This document shows, one piece after another, positions 17,776-25,613 of a stretch of 64,000 nucleotides of DNA. The notes beneath the pieces were generated by a model. That model was not told the DNA's origin. It worked only from the letters and a program-made list of their open reading frames with translations, and did no database searches. How positions within the stretch are numbered: position 1 is the first letter of the stretch; each line of letters starts with the position of its first letter. Made by a program: the position numbers and the translations under genes. Source of the stretch: Malikia spinosa (GTDB lineage: Bacteria > Pseudomonadota > Gammaproteobacteria > Burkholderiales > Burkholderiaceae_C); assembly GCF_002980625.1 (NCBI RefSeq), contig NZ_PVLR01000007.1:62001-126000 (forward strand), written 5' to 3'.

Positions 17776-18344
17776 TCGATCGTGATCCTCTTGATCTGCC
17801 AGATCGAGCGTCCGTAATAAAGCTGGTTGTGCAGTTCGGGATGGGCGTCGAAGGGGTAGATCAGAAACAGCGGCCCCTTGTCACGCACGCTGAGCGCCTT
17901 GCCGTTGAGCTGCCAGGCCAGCACGGGCTGGTAGCGCTGCAGGTCGGACAGGGGGATGTCGACCGAGTAGTCGTTGAGTGCCGTGATGTGCAGCGACTTG
18001 CCTGTCGGCTTGAGCGGTTCGAGCAAGTCCCACAGTCTGGGCCCGCTGAAGGTCATGGTGCCATCGTGCCAGGGCGTGTGGGTCGTCACGGTCTGCTGGG
18101 GCCGCGCCCTGATCGCGGCGCTATCGAGCTGGATGAGCCGAGCGCCATCGGGTGTGCGGATGGCGCCATCGATTTGCAGCGTGAAATGCGCCGCAGCCAC
18201 GCTGGCGGTTCTGGTAGTTCCGCCTGTTGTCCTGGACTGGGCGCTGGCATGATGGCCGCAGAGCGCGTTCACGAGCAACAGCCCTGCGGCTGTCAGGCAA
18301 TGTGAAAGCGCTGAACGGGTCAATCTACGGCCGACAAGGTTCAT
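17772..18344 (-). CDS. Exported sulfite-oxidase-fold (molybdopterin-binding-like) protein
   Basis: The product is 190 aa. A signal peptide runs to about GHHASAQS. The body matches the small stand-alone oxidoreductase molybdopterin-binding fold: TMTFSGPRLWDLLE, ITALNDYSVDIPLSDL, LAWQLNGKALSVRDKGPLFLIYPFD and a final YGRSIWQIKRITIE. The Cys that ligates Mo in true sulfite oxidases is not evident, so catalysis is uncertain. Proteins of this type are often encoded beside periplasmic-sensor GGDEF proteins, as here, and may be the ligand-binding partner of that sensor (inference). Confidence 0.8.
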   Translation of the reverse strand: MNLVGRRLTRSALSHCLTAAGLLLVNALCGHHASAQSRTTGGTTRTASVAAAHFTLQIDGAIRTPDGARLIQLDSAAIRARPQQTVTTHTPWHDGTMTFSGPRLWDLLEPLKPTGKSLHITALNDYSVDIPLSDLQRYQPVLAWQLNGKALSVRDKGPLFLIYPFDAHPELHNQLYYGRSIWQIKRITIE

Positions 18345-18391
18345 TCTGCATTAAGCTTTTATTCCGCTTGATGATAACCTTTTGCCGGGGC

Positions 18392-18421
18392 AAAAAAAAG
18401 CCCGGATCAGAGATCCGGGCT
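18392..18421 (-). terminator. Strong minus-strand intrinsic terminator ahead of the sulfite-oxidase-fold gene
   Basis: A 10-bp perfect stem (AGCCCGGATC with its complement) and 3-nt loop are followed, on the minus strand, by eight T. It lies 47 bp before the start codon at 18344 and downstream of a good minus-strand promoter, so it either ends a small RNA or acts as an attenuator. Confidence 0.85.
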
Positions 18422-18455
18422 AGAACCACCCATAGAGGGCAGAGGAGACAATCAT
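18420..18455 (-). CDS. Possible leader peptide (11 aa) ending in the terminator stem
   Basis: ATG to TAG encodes MIVSSALYGWF. The stop codon lies inside the first base pairs of the terminator hairpin, the arrangement seen when ribosome position controls termination. The start overlaps the stop of the ORF before it by 1 nt. No clear ribosome site is visible. It may be a chance ORF. Confidence 0.3.
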   Translation of the reverse strand: MIVSSALYGWF

Positions 18456-18511
18456 CAGCGGAGCCTGAGCTCCGGGCGATGCAGCAGAATCAAAAGCGAT
18501 ATCTGTTGCAT
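18455..18511 (-). CDS. Possible near-leaderless small ORF (18 aa)
   Basis: ATG to TGA encodes MQQISLLILLHRPELRLR. The start is only about 5 nt from the predicted transcription start, so it would be translated almost leaderless. It ends in a TGATG junction with the following 11-aa ORF. Conservation is the only useful test. Confidence 0.22.
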   Translation of the reverse strand: MQQISLLILLHRPELRLR

Positions 18512-18522
18512 ACAATGGTGTC

Positions 18523-18551
18523 AGTATAAACCCTAGGTTTTTTCCCTGCAA
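18523..18551 (-). promoter_or_regulatory. Sigma70-type promoter for the leader RNA
   Basis: On the minus strand a TTGCAG -35 box (18546-18551) and TATACT -10 box (18523-18528) are separated by exactly 17 bp, in a locally AT-rich gap. It points toward the small RNA and the sulfite-oxidase-fold operon, away from the divergent OsmC gene. Confidence 0.7.
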
Positions 18552-18594
18552 GCGTTTTTTGCAGAAAAGCCGAATTTTCTGGAGATATCCCCCG

Positions 18595-19047
18595 ATGGAA
18601 TGCACCGTGACCTGGACCGGCGGCGCCGGCACCCGCTCGAACATGGGCTTTGTGGCCGAGACCGGCAGCGGCCATGTGCTGATGATGGACGGTGCGCCCG
18701 ATGCGGCCAAGCCCGAGAACGGGGGTGCCAACCTGGCGCCGCGTCCGATGGAGACGCTGCTGGCCGGCACCGGCGGCTGCACCGCCTACGACGTGGTGCT
18801 GATCCTCAAGCGCGGGCGCCACGATGTGCGCGGCTGCAGCGTCAAGCTCAGCAGCGAGCGCGCCGAAACCGAGCCCAAGGTCTTCACCAAGATCCACATG
18901 CAGTTCACCGTCACCGGCAAGGGCATTCCGGCCGCGGCGGTCGAGCGCGCGATCGAGATGAGCCACCACAAGTACTGTTCGGCCAGCATCATGCTGGCCA
19001 AGACGGCCGAGATCACGACCGGCTTCGAGCTGATCGAGGTCGACTGA
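18595..19047 (+). CDS. OsmC/YhfA-family protein
   Basis: The product is 150 aa. The ATG at MECTVTWTGG has GGAG about 10 bp upstream; longer in-frame starts read into the promoter gap. The two conserved cysteines of OsmC proteins are present, in GTGGCTAYDVV and SHHKYCSASIML, with the NLAPRPMETLLAG strand between. OsmC proteins are cytoplasmic thiol-dependent peroxidases for organic hydroperoxides; the YhfA branch is less well characterised, and the sequence fits that branch better. Confidence 0.88.
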   Translation: MECTVTWTGGAGTRSNMGFVAETGSGHVLMMDGAPDAAKPENGGANLAPRPMETLLAGTGGCTAYDVVLILKRGRHDVRGCSVKLSSERAETEPKVFTKIHMQFTVTGKGIPAAAVERAIEMSHHKYCSASIMLAKTAEITTGFELIEVD

Positions 19048-19080
19048 TCCTGCTGCCGGCCTGGTCCGGCCGGCCGGGCT

Positions 19081-19743
19081 TCAGACCCGGTGCGCGATCG
19101 TCGTCATGACCTTGGCCGAGCCCAGCATCAGCCGCTTGACCGGGGTCGGCAGGTCCATGCCGCCAGCGGCCTGGGCCTCGTCGGCGTGGCGTATCTCGTC
19201 GGCCTTCATCTGCCGCACCACCGCGCGCGAGGCATGGTCCTGCGCCGGCAGCAAGTCGAGGTGGCTGTCGAGATGGGCCTCGACCTGGCGTTCGGTCTCG
19301 ATCACGAAGCCTAGGCTGACCTTTTTGCCGAGTCGCCCGGCCAGCAGGCCGATGCCGAAGGCGCCCGCGTACCAGAGCGGGTTCAGCAGCGAAGGGCGTG
19401 ATCCGAGCTCGTCGAGCCGCTGCTTGCACCAGGCCAGATGGTCGGTTTCCTCCTGGCCGGCGGCTTCCAGGTGGCGCGCCAGCTGTTCACGTTCCTGCGC
19501 GCTGCCAGGGCCGAGGCGTGCCGCCAGCGCCTGCGAGGTGTAGAGCGCCTGGGCGCAGATCTCGCCCACATGGTTGACGCGCATCAGCGCGCCCGACAGC
19601 GCCTGGTCGCTGGCGGACAGTTCGCCCGGAACGGCCTCCAGCGTGGTCGCAACGGGGGTGGGGCGGCTGGCGCGGTGCGGTGCGAACAGGGTGCGCAACG
19701 CGCTGTCGGCGGCGATCAGGCTGGCTTCGACCAAGGTGCTCAT
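19081..19743 (-). CDS. coq7: 2-polyprenyl-3-methyl-6-methoxy-1,4-benzoquinone monooxygenase Coq7
   Basis: The product is 220 aa from [10 protein letters not shown]. It is a di-iron hydroxylase of ubiquinone synthesis, membrane associated. Carboxylate/His ligands appear in order: [36 protein letters not shown] and [11 protein letters not shown]. The amphipathic [19 protein letters not shown] segment likely contacts the membrane. Coq7 replaces UbiF in many beta-proteobacteria. It is in a minus-strand run with the DUF2189 gene upstream. Confidence 0.95.
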   Translation of the reverse strand: MSTLVEASLIAADSALRTLFAPHRASRPTPVATTLEAVPGELSASDQALSGALMRVNHVGEICAQALYTSQALAARLGPGSAQEREQLARHLEAAGQEETDHLAWCKQRLDELGSRPSLLNPLWYAGAFGIGLLAGRLGKKVSLGFVIETERQVEAHLDSHLDLLPAQDHASRAVVRQMKADEIRHADEAQAAGGMDLPTPVKRLMLGSAKVMTTIAHRV

Positions 19744-19792
19744 GACTACTCCGATGCTGGATACAGGCCCGATTATCGCAGCCGTCCGGCGC

Positions 19793-20551
19793 TCAGCCGG
19801 CGTGCTGCGGCGGCACCAGGTGGCGGTAGGCATGCCAGCTCGCATGGCCCAGTACCGGCGCGATGACCAGCAGTCCCAGGAACCAGGGCAGCATGGCCAA
19901 CAGCACCAGCAGCGTGATCAGCGCCCCCCACAGCAGCATCACGCCCGGGTTCTGCGCGCAGGCGCGCATGCTGGTCAGGCCGGCCGATACCGCGTCGACC
20001 TGCCGGTCCAGGATCATGGGGACCGAGATCACGCTCGTGACGAAGATCAGCCCGGCGAAGATCGCACCGACCGCGCTGTAGCTCAGCAGGAAGCCGATGT
20101 TCTCCAGCCGCAGCAGATCGCCCAGCAGCTTCTGGTCCGAGGGCATGGTGTTGAAGGTCACGGCGAACACCACCAGCGAGGCCCGGCCCCAGAGCAGCTC
20201 GATGATCAGCAGCATGCCGGCGAAGATGGCCATCGGCCCCTTGCTGACCTTCCAGGCCGTCAGCGTGCTGCGCAACGAGGGGCCGTTCGCGTCCCCGCCG
20301 AGCTCGAGTGTGCGGCTGGCGTCATACAGGCCCAGGCAGAGGAAGGGTCCGAGCAGCAGGAAGCCGGCGCTGAGCGCGAGCATGTATTCGGGGGCAGTCT
20401 GGAACACCCACCACAGTGCCTGGCCCATCAGGAAAAAGCACAGGCCGTAGAACAAGCCGATCTTCGGGCAACGTGCAAAGTCGCGCCAGCCCAGCGCCAA
20501 CCAGCGCAGCGGAGCGGCTGCGGCTGGCTGGGTCAGTTCGAGCTTGTCCAT
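19793..20551 (-). CDS. DUF2189 integral membrane protein
   Basis: The product is 252 aa with about six hydrophobic helices (for example [76 protein letters not shown]). The motif [15 protein letters not shown] near residue 25 and the conserved [13 protein letters not shown] segment match DUF2189, found in alpha- and beta-proteobacteria. The function is unknown. It lies 50 bp upstream of the coq7 start on the same strand. Confidence 0.85.
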   Translation of the reverse strand: MDKLELTQPAAAAPLRWLALGWRDFARCPKIGLFYGLCFFLMGQALWWVFQTAPEYMLALSAGFLLLGPFLCLGLYDASRTLELGGDANGPSLRSTLTAWKVSKGPMAIFAGMLLIIELLWGRASLVVFAVTFNTMPSDQKLLGDLLRLENIGFLLSYSAVGAIFAGLIFVTSVISVPMILDRQVDAVSAGLTSMRACAQNPGVMLLWGALITLLVLLAMLPWFLGLLVIAPVLGHASWHAYRHLVPPQHAG

Positions 20552-20573
20552 GGCTTGCCTCCTGATGCTGGGT

Positions 20574-21356
20574 TCAGTCGCGTACGTCGGCGATCACGCT
20601 CTGGCCGAAATCGGGCCGTTTCAGCCAGGCCAGCACCTGGGCCGCGGCCTGTTCCGGGCTGGCGAGCTGGCCCTGCTGGTGCAGGTCGACGAAGCGGGCC
20701 CGGTCCGGGAAGCGCTGCGGATCGGCCGTGCGCATCTGGACCTGCATGCCGGTGGCGATCACGCCCGGCGCCAGCGAAACCACCTTGGCGCCATGCGGCT
20801 GCTGCGCCTGCTCAAGCGCGACGCAGCGGCTGAAATGGTCGAGCCCGGCCTTGGCCGCGCAGTAGGGCGACTGCGCCGCCATGGCGCGCCGGCCCAGTCC
20901 CGACGAGATGTTGAGCAGCTTGCGCTCGCCCTGCCAGCCGGCATCGACCCAGGCCTGGGTCGCGCGCAGGAAGGCGCCCGACAGCAGCATCGGTGCCTCC
21001 AGCCCGACGCGCAGCGCCTGGGCCAGTTCGTCGGCCGGGCAATCCTGCAGCGGGACGATGGTCGGCAGCAGGCCGGCGTTGTTGATCAGGGTCGCGCTGC
21101 TGATCGACGGCGCATGCAGGCTGTGCAGCCAGCGCTCGAGCCGTTCGACCGCCTCGCCGGCATCGCCCAGGTCCTGTGCCCATTGCTCGAGGTGGACGCC
21201 GGCGGCGCGGGCCTCGTGCTCAAGCTCCGGGTTGACATGGCGCGACAGGCACAGCAGCACTCGGCCCGGCCCGAGCAGCTGGCGCGCCATGGCCAGCCCC
21301 ATGCCGCGCGAGGCGCCGGTCAGGATCGTGAGGTCTTGAGTAGGCATCTGAGTCAT
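20574..21356 (-). CDS. Short-chain dehydrogenase/reductase
   Basis: The product is 260 aa (MTQMPTQDL; a start three codons later is possible). The Rossmann TGASRGMGLAMA motif, the NNAG motif (residues near 90), and the catalytic Ser-Tyr-Lys set (NISSG, then YCAAKAG) are all present. The later SLAPGVIATGMQVQMR and the end FGQSVIADVRD recall sepiapterin-reductase-like SDRs. Substrate unknown. It is minus strand, 22 bp before the DUF2189 gene, divergent from tatD. Confidence 0.87.
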   Translation of the reverse strand: MTQMPTQDLTILTGASRGMGLAMARQLLGPGRVLLCLSRHVNPELEHEARAAGVHLEQWAQDLGDAGEAVERLERWLHSLHAPSISSATLINNAGLLPTIVPLQDCPADELAQALRVGLEAPMLLSGAFLRATQAWVDAGWQGERKLLNISSGLGRRAMAAQSPYCAAKAGLDHFSRCVALEQAQQPHGAKVVSLAPGVIATGMQVQMRTADPQRFPDRARFVDLHQQGQLASPEQAAAQVLAWLKRPDFGQSVIADVRD

Positions 21357-21475
21357 GCCCGCAGGATAGCGGGTCCGGCCAGGGATCGCCAGCGCCTGCC
21401 GGTTTCGCCGCATGGGTCTCAGGAGTCGCAGGAGTCGCTGTGCGCCGGCCGGCCCGAGCGGGAATAATCGGCCTG

Positions 21476-22411
21476 ATGTGGATCGACACCCATTGCCATC
21501 TCGACGCGGCCGAATTCGGCGCTGACGACCTCGTCGAGCGCGAACGCGCGCGCGCCTTGGGCGTGGGCCTGTGCGTCTATCCGGCGGTCGAGCGCGCCAA
21601 CTTCGCTGCCGTGCGCGAGCTCGCGCACCGGACCGGCGACGCCTACGCGCTCGGCATCCACCCGCTGTTCGTGCCGCGCGCCGGCCCCGAGGACCTGCAG
21701 GCGCTGGCCGCCGAGCTCGAGCGTCGCGTCGACGACCCGCGCCTGGTCGCGGTCGGCGAGATCGGGCTCGATTTCTTTGTGCCCGAACTCTGCACGCCCG
21801 CGATGCGCGAGCGCCAGTGGCAGTGCTACCGCGAGCAGCTGCGGCTGGCGCAGCGTCATGGCTTGCCGGTGATATTGCACGTGCGGCGCTCGGCCGACTG
21901 GCTGCTCAAGGGGCTGCGCGAGGCTGCCGCGCGCGGCCGTCCGGTGGCGGGCGGCATCGCCCATGCCTTCAATGGCAGCGCGCAGCAGGCGCAGGCCTTG
22001 CTGGCGCTGGGCTTCAAGCTCGGCTTCGGCGGTGCCGCCACCTTCGACAGCGCGCGCCAGCTGCGCCAGACCTGGGTCAGCCTGCCGCCCGAGGCGCTGG
22101 TGCTCGAGACCGATGCGCCCGATATGCCGCCCTACTGGTGCTACGTCAATGCCGCCTTGCGCGCCGCTGGCCAGCCGCAGGGCCGCAACAGCCCGGCCGA
22201 GCTGCCGCGCATCGGCGCCGAGCTGGCCGGCCTGCGCGGGCTGTCCGCTACCGCATTGGCCGAGCTGACGACTGCCAATGCCCTCGCGGCCTTGCCCAGG
22301 CTGGCGGCGCTGCGGCCGGCAGCGGCCCGGGCCGTGGCGCTCGCGCCAGCCGATCAACCGGCGGCAGGCTGGTGTCCTTCCAGCGCTGCCAGCAACACTG
22401 AAGCCTCATGA
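21476..22411 (+). CDS. TatD-family metal-dependent hydrolase
   Basis: The product is 311 aa from MWIDTHCHLDA. TatD signatures are HCHLD at the N-terminus, VGEIGLDFF with the metal-binding Glu, VILHVRRS, AHAFNGSAQQA and the final LETDAPDMPP. Members are cytoplasmic 3'-5' exonucleases or related hydrolases linked to DNA repair. The C-terminus is extended by an Ala-rich tail. It overlaps the next gene (a DNA glycosylase) by 4 nt. Confidence 0.92.
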   Translation: MWIDTHCHLDAAEFGADDLVERERARALGVGLCVYPAVERANFAAVRELAHRTGDAYALGIHPLFVPRAGPEDLQALAAELERRVDDPRLVAVGEIGLDFFVPELCTPAMRERQWQCYREQLRLAQRHGLPVILHVRRSADWLLKGLREAAARGRPVAGGIAHAFNGSAQQAQALLALGFKLGFGGAATFDSARQLRQTWVSLPPEALVLETDAPDMPPYWCYVNAALRAAGQPQGRNSPAELPRIGAELAGLRGLSATALAELTTANALAALPRLAALRPAAARAVALAPADQPAAGWCPSSAASNTEAS

Positions 22412-22938
22412 CCCTGACCCCGCTGCCTTCCCTTCGCCTGCACGGCCTGGCGCCGATTCTCGATGCCGACACCCGCCTGATCGTGCTCGGCAGCTTCCCG
22501 AGCCGGGCCTCGCTGCAGGCTCAGCGTTACTATGCGCACCCGCAGAATCAATTCTGGAAAATCCTCGGCGCCCTCTGGGGTCTGCCGCTGCAAGACATGA
22601 ACTACCAAGAAAGAACCGACGCCTTGCGCGCCCATGGCCTGGGCGTCTGGGACGTCTACGCCAGCTGTGAGCGCGAGGGCAGCCTCGACAGCGCGATCGT
22701 CCAGCCGCAGCTCAACGACCTCGCGGGCCTCAGCAGCCGCTGTCCCAGGTTGCAGGCGATTGCCCACAATGGCGGCGAGAGCTTCAAGCACGCGCGTCAC
22801 ACCCGTGCGCTGGGCCTGCCGGTCTACCGCCTGCCCTCGACCAGCCCGGCCCATGCCAGCTGGACCTTCGAGCGCAAGCTCGCTGCCTGGCGCGAAGTGT
22901 TCGCCTGCCATGGCCTGACCCAGCCGCAGGAGGCATGA
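22408..22938 (+). CDS. DNA-deoxyinosine / uracil glycosylase family protein
   Basis: The product is 176 aa of the HDG branch of the uracil-DNA glycosylase superfamily. The N-terminal LIVLGSFPSRASL motif, YYAHPQNQFW, LGVWDVYASCEREGSLDS and LPSTSPAHASW cover the catalytic and minor-groove loops. It would excise deaminated bases such as hypoxanthine. It overlaps tatD upstream by 4 nt and runs into the next start, so it is translationally coupled. Confidence 0.88.
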   Translation: MTLTPLPSLRLHGLAPILDADTRLIVLGSFPSRASLQAQRYYAHPQNQFWKILGALWGLPLQDMNYQERTDALRAHGLGVWDVYASCEREGSLDSAIVQPQLNDLAGLSSRCPRLQAIAHNGGESFKHARHTRALGLPVYRLPSTSPAHASWTFERKLAAWREVFACHGLTQPQEA

Positions 22939-23711
22939 TGGCGACCAAGACCCGTACCAAGACCGACCCCAACGCCTTGCCCGAAGTCACGATCTCGGAG
23001 AACGGCGAAGTCCGCTTCCTGCACCTGGGCACCGAGTGGGTCCAGGGCAGCATGATCATCGACAGCCCGTTCGAGATCGAGCTTGAGTATGTCCAGCGCA
23101 TGATGGCCTGGCTGCTGTTCGTCGACCCCGACAGCGTGTCGGCACGCCATTCGATGCAGCTCGGCCTGGGTTCGGGCGCGCTGACCAAGTTCCACTTCAA
23201 GAAGCTGAAGATGGATACCACCACGATCGAGATCAACCCGCAGGTGGTCATTGCCTGCCGCACCTGGTTCAAGCTGCCGCCCGACAGCGCCAAGCTGCGC
23301 GTGCTGCTCGGCGATGCGGCCGAAGTGGTGCGCCATGCGCCGTTCCACGGCACGATCGATGCGCTGCAGGTCGACCTCTACGACCACGAGGCCGCCGCGC
23401 CGGTGCTCGACAGTCCCGACTTCTATGCCGATTGCCGCAACCTGCTGACCGACGAGGGCTGCATGACGGTCAACCTGTTCGGCCGCGACGCCAGCTACGA
23501 GCGCTCGGTCGAAAGCATCCGGGCCGCCTTCGGCGCCGACGCGATCTGGGCCTTCAAGCCGACCCGCGACGGTAATGCCATCGTGCTGGCGCAGCGCACG
23601 CCCAGCCATCCGACCCGCATGGAGCTGCTCGCGCGTGCCGAGGTGGTGCAGGAACGCTGGGGCCTGCCGGCGACCAAGTGGCTCAAGGTCTTCAAGCCGG
23701 CGCAGCCATGA
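22938..23711 (+). CDS. Spermidine-synthase-like methyltransferase-fold protein
   Basis: The product is 257 aa. Two adjacent ATGs are available; the second (22938) is 4 bp from a perfect AGGAGG and is preferred. The fold signatures are LGLGSGALTKF (nucleotide loop), TTTIEINPQVVIACR (acidic residue after strand 2) and IDALQVDLYDHEAAAPVLDS (the polyamine-synthase Asp region). The usual N-terminal tetramerisation part is reduced. It may be a degenerate spermidine synthase or another aminopropyl- or methyltransferase; substrate not predictable. Confidence 0.8.
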   Translation: MATKTRTKTDPNALPEVTISENGEVRFLHLGTEWVQGSMIIDSPFEIELEYVQRMMAWLLFVDPDSVSARHSMQLGLGSGALTKFHFKKLKMDTTTIEINPQVVIACRTWFKLPPDSAKLRVLLGDAAEVVRHAPFHGTIDALQVDLYDHEAAAPVLDSPDFYADCRNLLTDEGCMTVNLFGRDASYERSVESIRAAFGADAIWAFKPTRDGNAIVLAQRTPSHPTRMELLARAEVVQERWGLPATKWLKVFKPAQP

Positions 23712-24619
23712 GCACGGCGGCCGGCAGCTCCACGGCCAGGGCCGGCCTGCTGCTGGCGCTGGCCGGGTCGATCGCCTTCAGCGGCAAGGCCATCATCGTC
23801 AAGCTGGCCTATCGCCATGGCGTCGATGCGGTCACGCTCATCATGTATCGCATGTTGTTCGCGCTGCCGCTGTTCCTGGGCTTGAGCTGGTGGGCGACCT
23901 ATCGCTCGGCAAAACCGGTCATCCCGCTGACGCGGCGGGACTGGCTCGGCATCCTGGGGCTGGGATGCAGTGGCTATTACGCGGCCAGCATGCTGGACTT
24001 CTGGGGCCTGCAGTACATCAGTGCCAGCCTCGAACGCCTGATCCTGTACCTGAACCCGACCCTGGTGCTGGTCCTGGGCTGGCTGCTGTACCGGCGCCCG
24101 ATCCGCGCCCGGCAATATGGCGCGATGGCCTTGAGCTATGGCGGCATGCTGCTGGTGTTCGGCCACGAGCTCAGCTTCGAGGGCCGCGCGACCTTGATCG
24201 GCGGCGGCCTGGTGTTCGCCAGCGCGATCAGCTACGCGCTCTACCTGGTCTACAGCGGCGAGTTGGTCAAGCGCCTGGGCTCGCTGCGCCTGGTCGGACT
24301 GGCCACCAGCGTGGCCTGTCTGCTGTGCGTCCTGCAGTTCCTGCTGCTCAAGCCGCTGTCGGCCGCCATCGTCGCGCCCGAGGTGATCTGGCTGTCCCTG
24401 CTCAACGCGCTGGCCTGCACGGCGGCGCCGGTGCTGATGGTGATGATGGCGATCGAGCGCATCGGCTCGGGCCTGACCGCGCAGGTCGGCATGGTCGGGC
24501 CGCTGTCGACGATCGCGATGGGGGTCTGGCTGCTGGGCGAGCCGCTCGATGGCTGGGTGCTGGCCGGTACCGCGCTGGTGCTGGCCGGCGTGCTGTGGGT
24601 CACGCGCGCCAAGCCCTGA
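23708..24619 (+). CDS. EamA (DMT superfamily) transporter
   Basis: The product is 303 aa with ten hydrophobic helices in two EamA repeats. The start ATG overlaps the previous stop by 4 nt. Repeat 1 opens LLLALAGSIAFSGKAIIVKL; repeat 2 includes LIGGGLVFASAISYALYLVY and ends in WLLGEPLDGWVLAGTALVLA. Such inner membrane carriers export amino acids or other metabolites. It closes the overlapping tatD-glycosylase-SpeE-like operon. It is convergent with the next EamA gene, with 20 bp between them. Confidence 0.9.
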   Translation: MSTAAGSSTARAGLLLALAGSIAFSGKAIIVKLAYRHGVDAVTLIMYRMLFALPLFLGLSWWATYRSAKPVIPLTRRDWLGILGLGCSGYYAASMLDFWGLQYISASLERLILYLNPTLVLVLGWLLYRRPIRARQYGAMALSYGGMLLVFGHELSFEGRATLIGGGLVFASAISYALYLVYSGELVKRLGSLRLVGLATSVACLLCVLQFLLLKPLSAAIVAPEVIWLSLLNALACTAAPVLMVMMAIERIGSGLTAQVGMVGPLSTIAMGVWLLGEPLDGWVLAGTALVLAGVLWVTRAKP

Positions 24620-24639
24620 GTCCGCCGCCGGACGGCGCT

Positions 24640-25554
24640 TCAGCGCCGCGCCGACACCAGGATGCCGCCGACGATCAGCGCGAAGGCTAGGCCGTGGTAG
24701 AGCTGGGGCGGCTCACCGAGCAGCGCGGCCGACATCAGCGCGGCAAACAGCGGCGTCAGGTTGCTGAAGAAGCTTGCCAGCGTCGGGCCGGCGCGCCCGA
24801 CCCCCGCGCCCCAGCAGCGGTAGGCGATCAGCGCTGGCCCGAGCGCGACGAACAGCAGCACGGCGGCCAGCTTCCAGCTCCAGAGGATCTGCGGTGCCTG
24901 CGCCGGCAGCAGCCATTCGCCGGCTGTCAGCGCCGCCGACGAAACCAGGCCGAAGGCGATCTGCGCCAGCAGGAAGGCGGCCCAGTCCTGCCGGATCTCG
25001 GCCGCGCCCTGGCGCCTGGTCAGCAGCCAGCTGTAGCAGGCCCAGGCGAAGGCTGCCAGCAGGATCCAGCCGTCGCCCGGCACGAAGCTCAGCTGCAGCA
25101 GGCGCGCAAATTCGCCCTGGGTCAGCACCACGCCGACGCCGCCGAGCGAGAGTGCCGCGCCCAGCAGCGCACGTCCGGTGACTGCTGCACCAAAGCCAAT
25201 ACGTCCGACCAACAGCATCCAGACCGGCATGCTGGATGCCACCAGCGTCACGTTCAGTGGCGAAGAAGTGTGCAGCGCCAGATATTGCAGCGTGTTGTAG
25301 CCTGCGATCGCGAGCAGTCCCAGCAGGGCGTAGTATTTCCATTCGCGCCAGAGCGGGCTCGAGCGCCGCAACACCCAGCCGCCCAGCGGCAGCAGCACCA
25401 GCAGCGCGATCGACCAGCGCAGCAGGTTGAAGGTCATGGGCGGGATCCAGCCGGCGGCAATCCGGCCGACGATGGCGTTGCCAGCCCACAGCAGGGGCGC
25501 GAGCGTGAGCAGCAGGAGGGTGGTCAGGTCCAGGCGATGCGGTGAAGCGTTCAT
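24640..25554 (-). CDS. EamA (DMT superfamily) transporter
   Basis: The product is 304 aa from MNASPHRLDL with ten helices: LLLLTLAPLLWAGNAIVGRI opens repeat 1, GYNTLQYLALHTSSPLNVTL and ASSMPVWMLLVGRI are typical EamA loops, and repeat 2 ends in ALLGEPPQLYHGLAFALIVG. It faces the plus-strand EamA gene tail to tail; the two differ clearly in sequence, so a recent local duplication is unlikely. Confidence 0.9.
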   Translation of the reverse strand: MNASPHRLDLTTLLLLTLAPLLWAGNAIVGRIAAGWIPPMTFNLLRWSIALLVLLPLGGWVLRRSSPLWREWKYYALLGLLAIAGYNTLQYLALHTSSPLNVTLVASSMPVWMLLVGRIGFGAAVTGRALLGAALSLGGVGVVLTQGEFARLLQLSFVPGDGWILLAAFAWACYSWLLTRRQGAAEIRQDWAAFLLAQIAFGLVSSAALTAGEWLLPAQAPQILWSWKLAAVLLFVALGPALIAYRCWGAGVGRAGPTLASFFSNLTPLFAALMSAALLGEPPQLYHGLAFALIVGGILVSARR

Positions 25555-25613
25555 GCCCTGACTGTAGCAAGCCCCGCCCGGCCTCGCGCCCGGCGCTGCC
25601 GATGCAAGGCCGT

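Larger units (their letters stand above)
18392..18516 (-). ncRNA. Candidate leader RNA / small RNA with terminator
   Basis: The predicted transcript of about 125 nt runs from the promoter at 18523-18551 to the intrinsic terminator. It contains a second hairpin (CGGAGC / GCTCCG, about 18459-18474), a UCUCCUC stretch complementary to ribosome-binding sequences, and two tiny overlapping ORFs. It may be the attenuated 5' leader of the sulfite-oxidase-fold/GGDEF operon, or an independent sRNA. No known Rfam family was recognised. Confidence 0.5.

Noticed and set aside
23708-25554. Recent tandem duplication of EamA transporters
   Set aside because: The two proteins are on opposite strands and clearly differ along their lengths; shared fold only.
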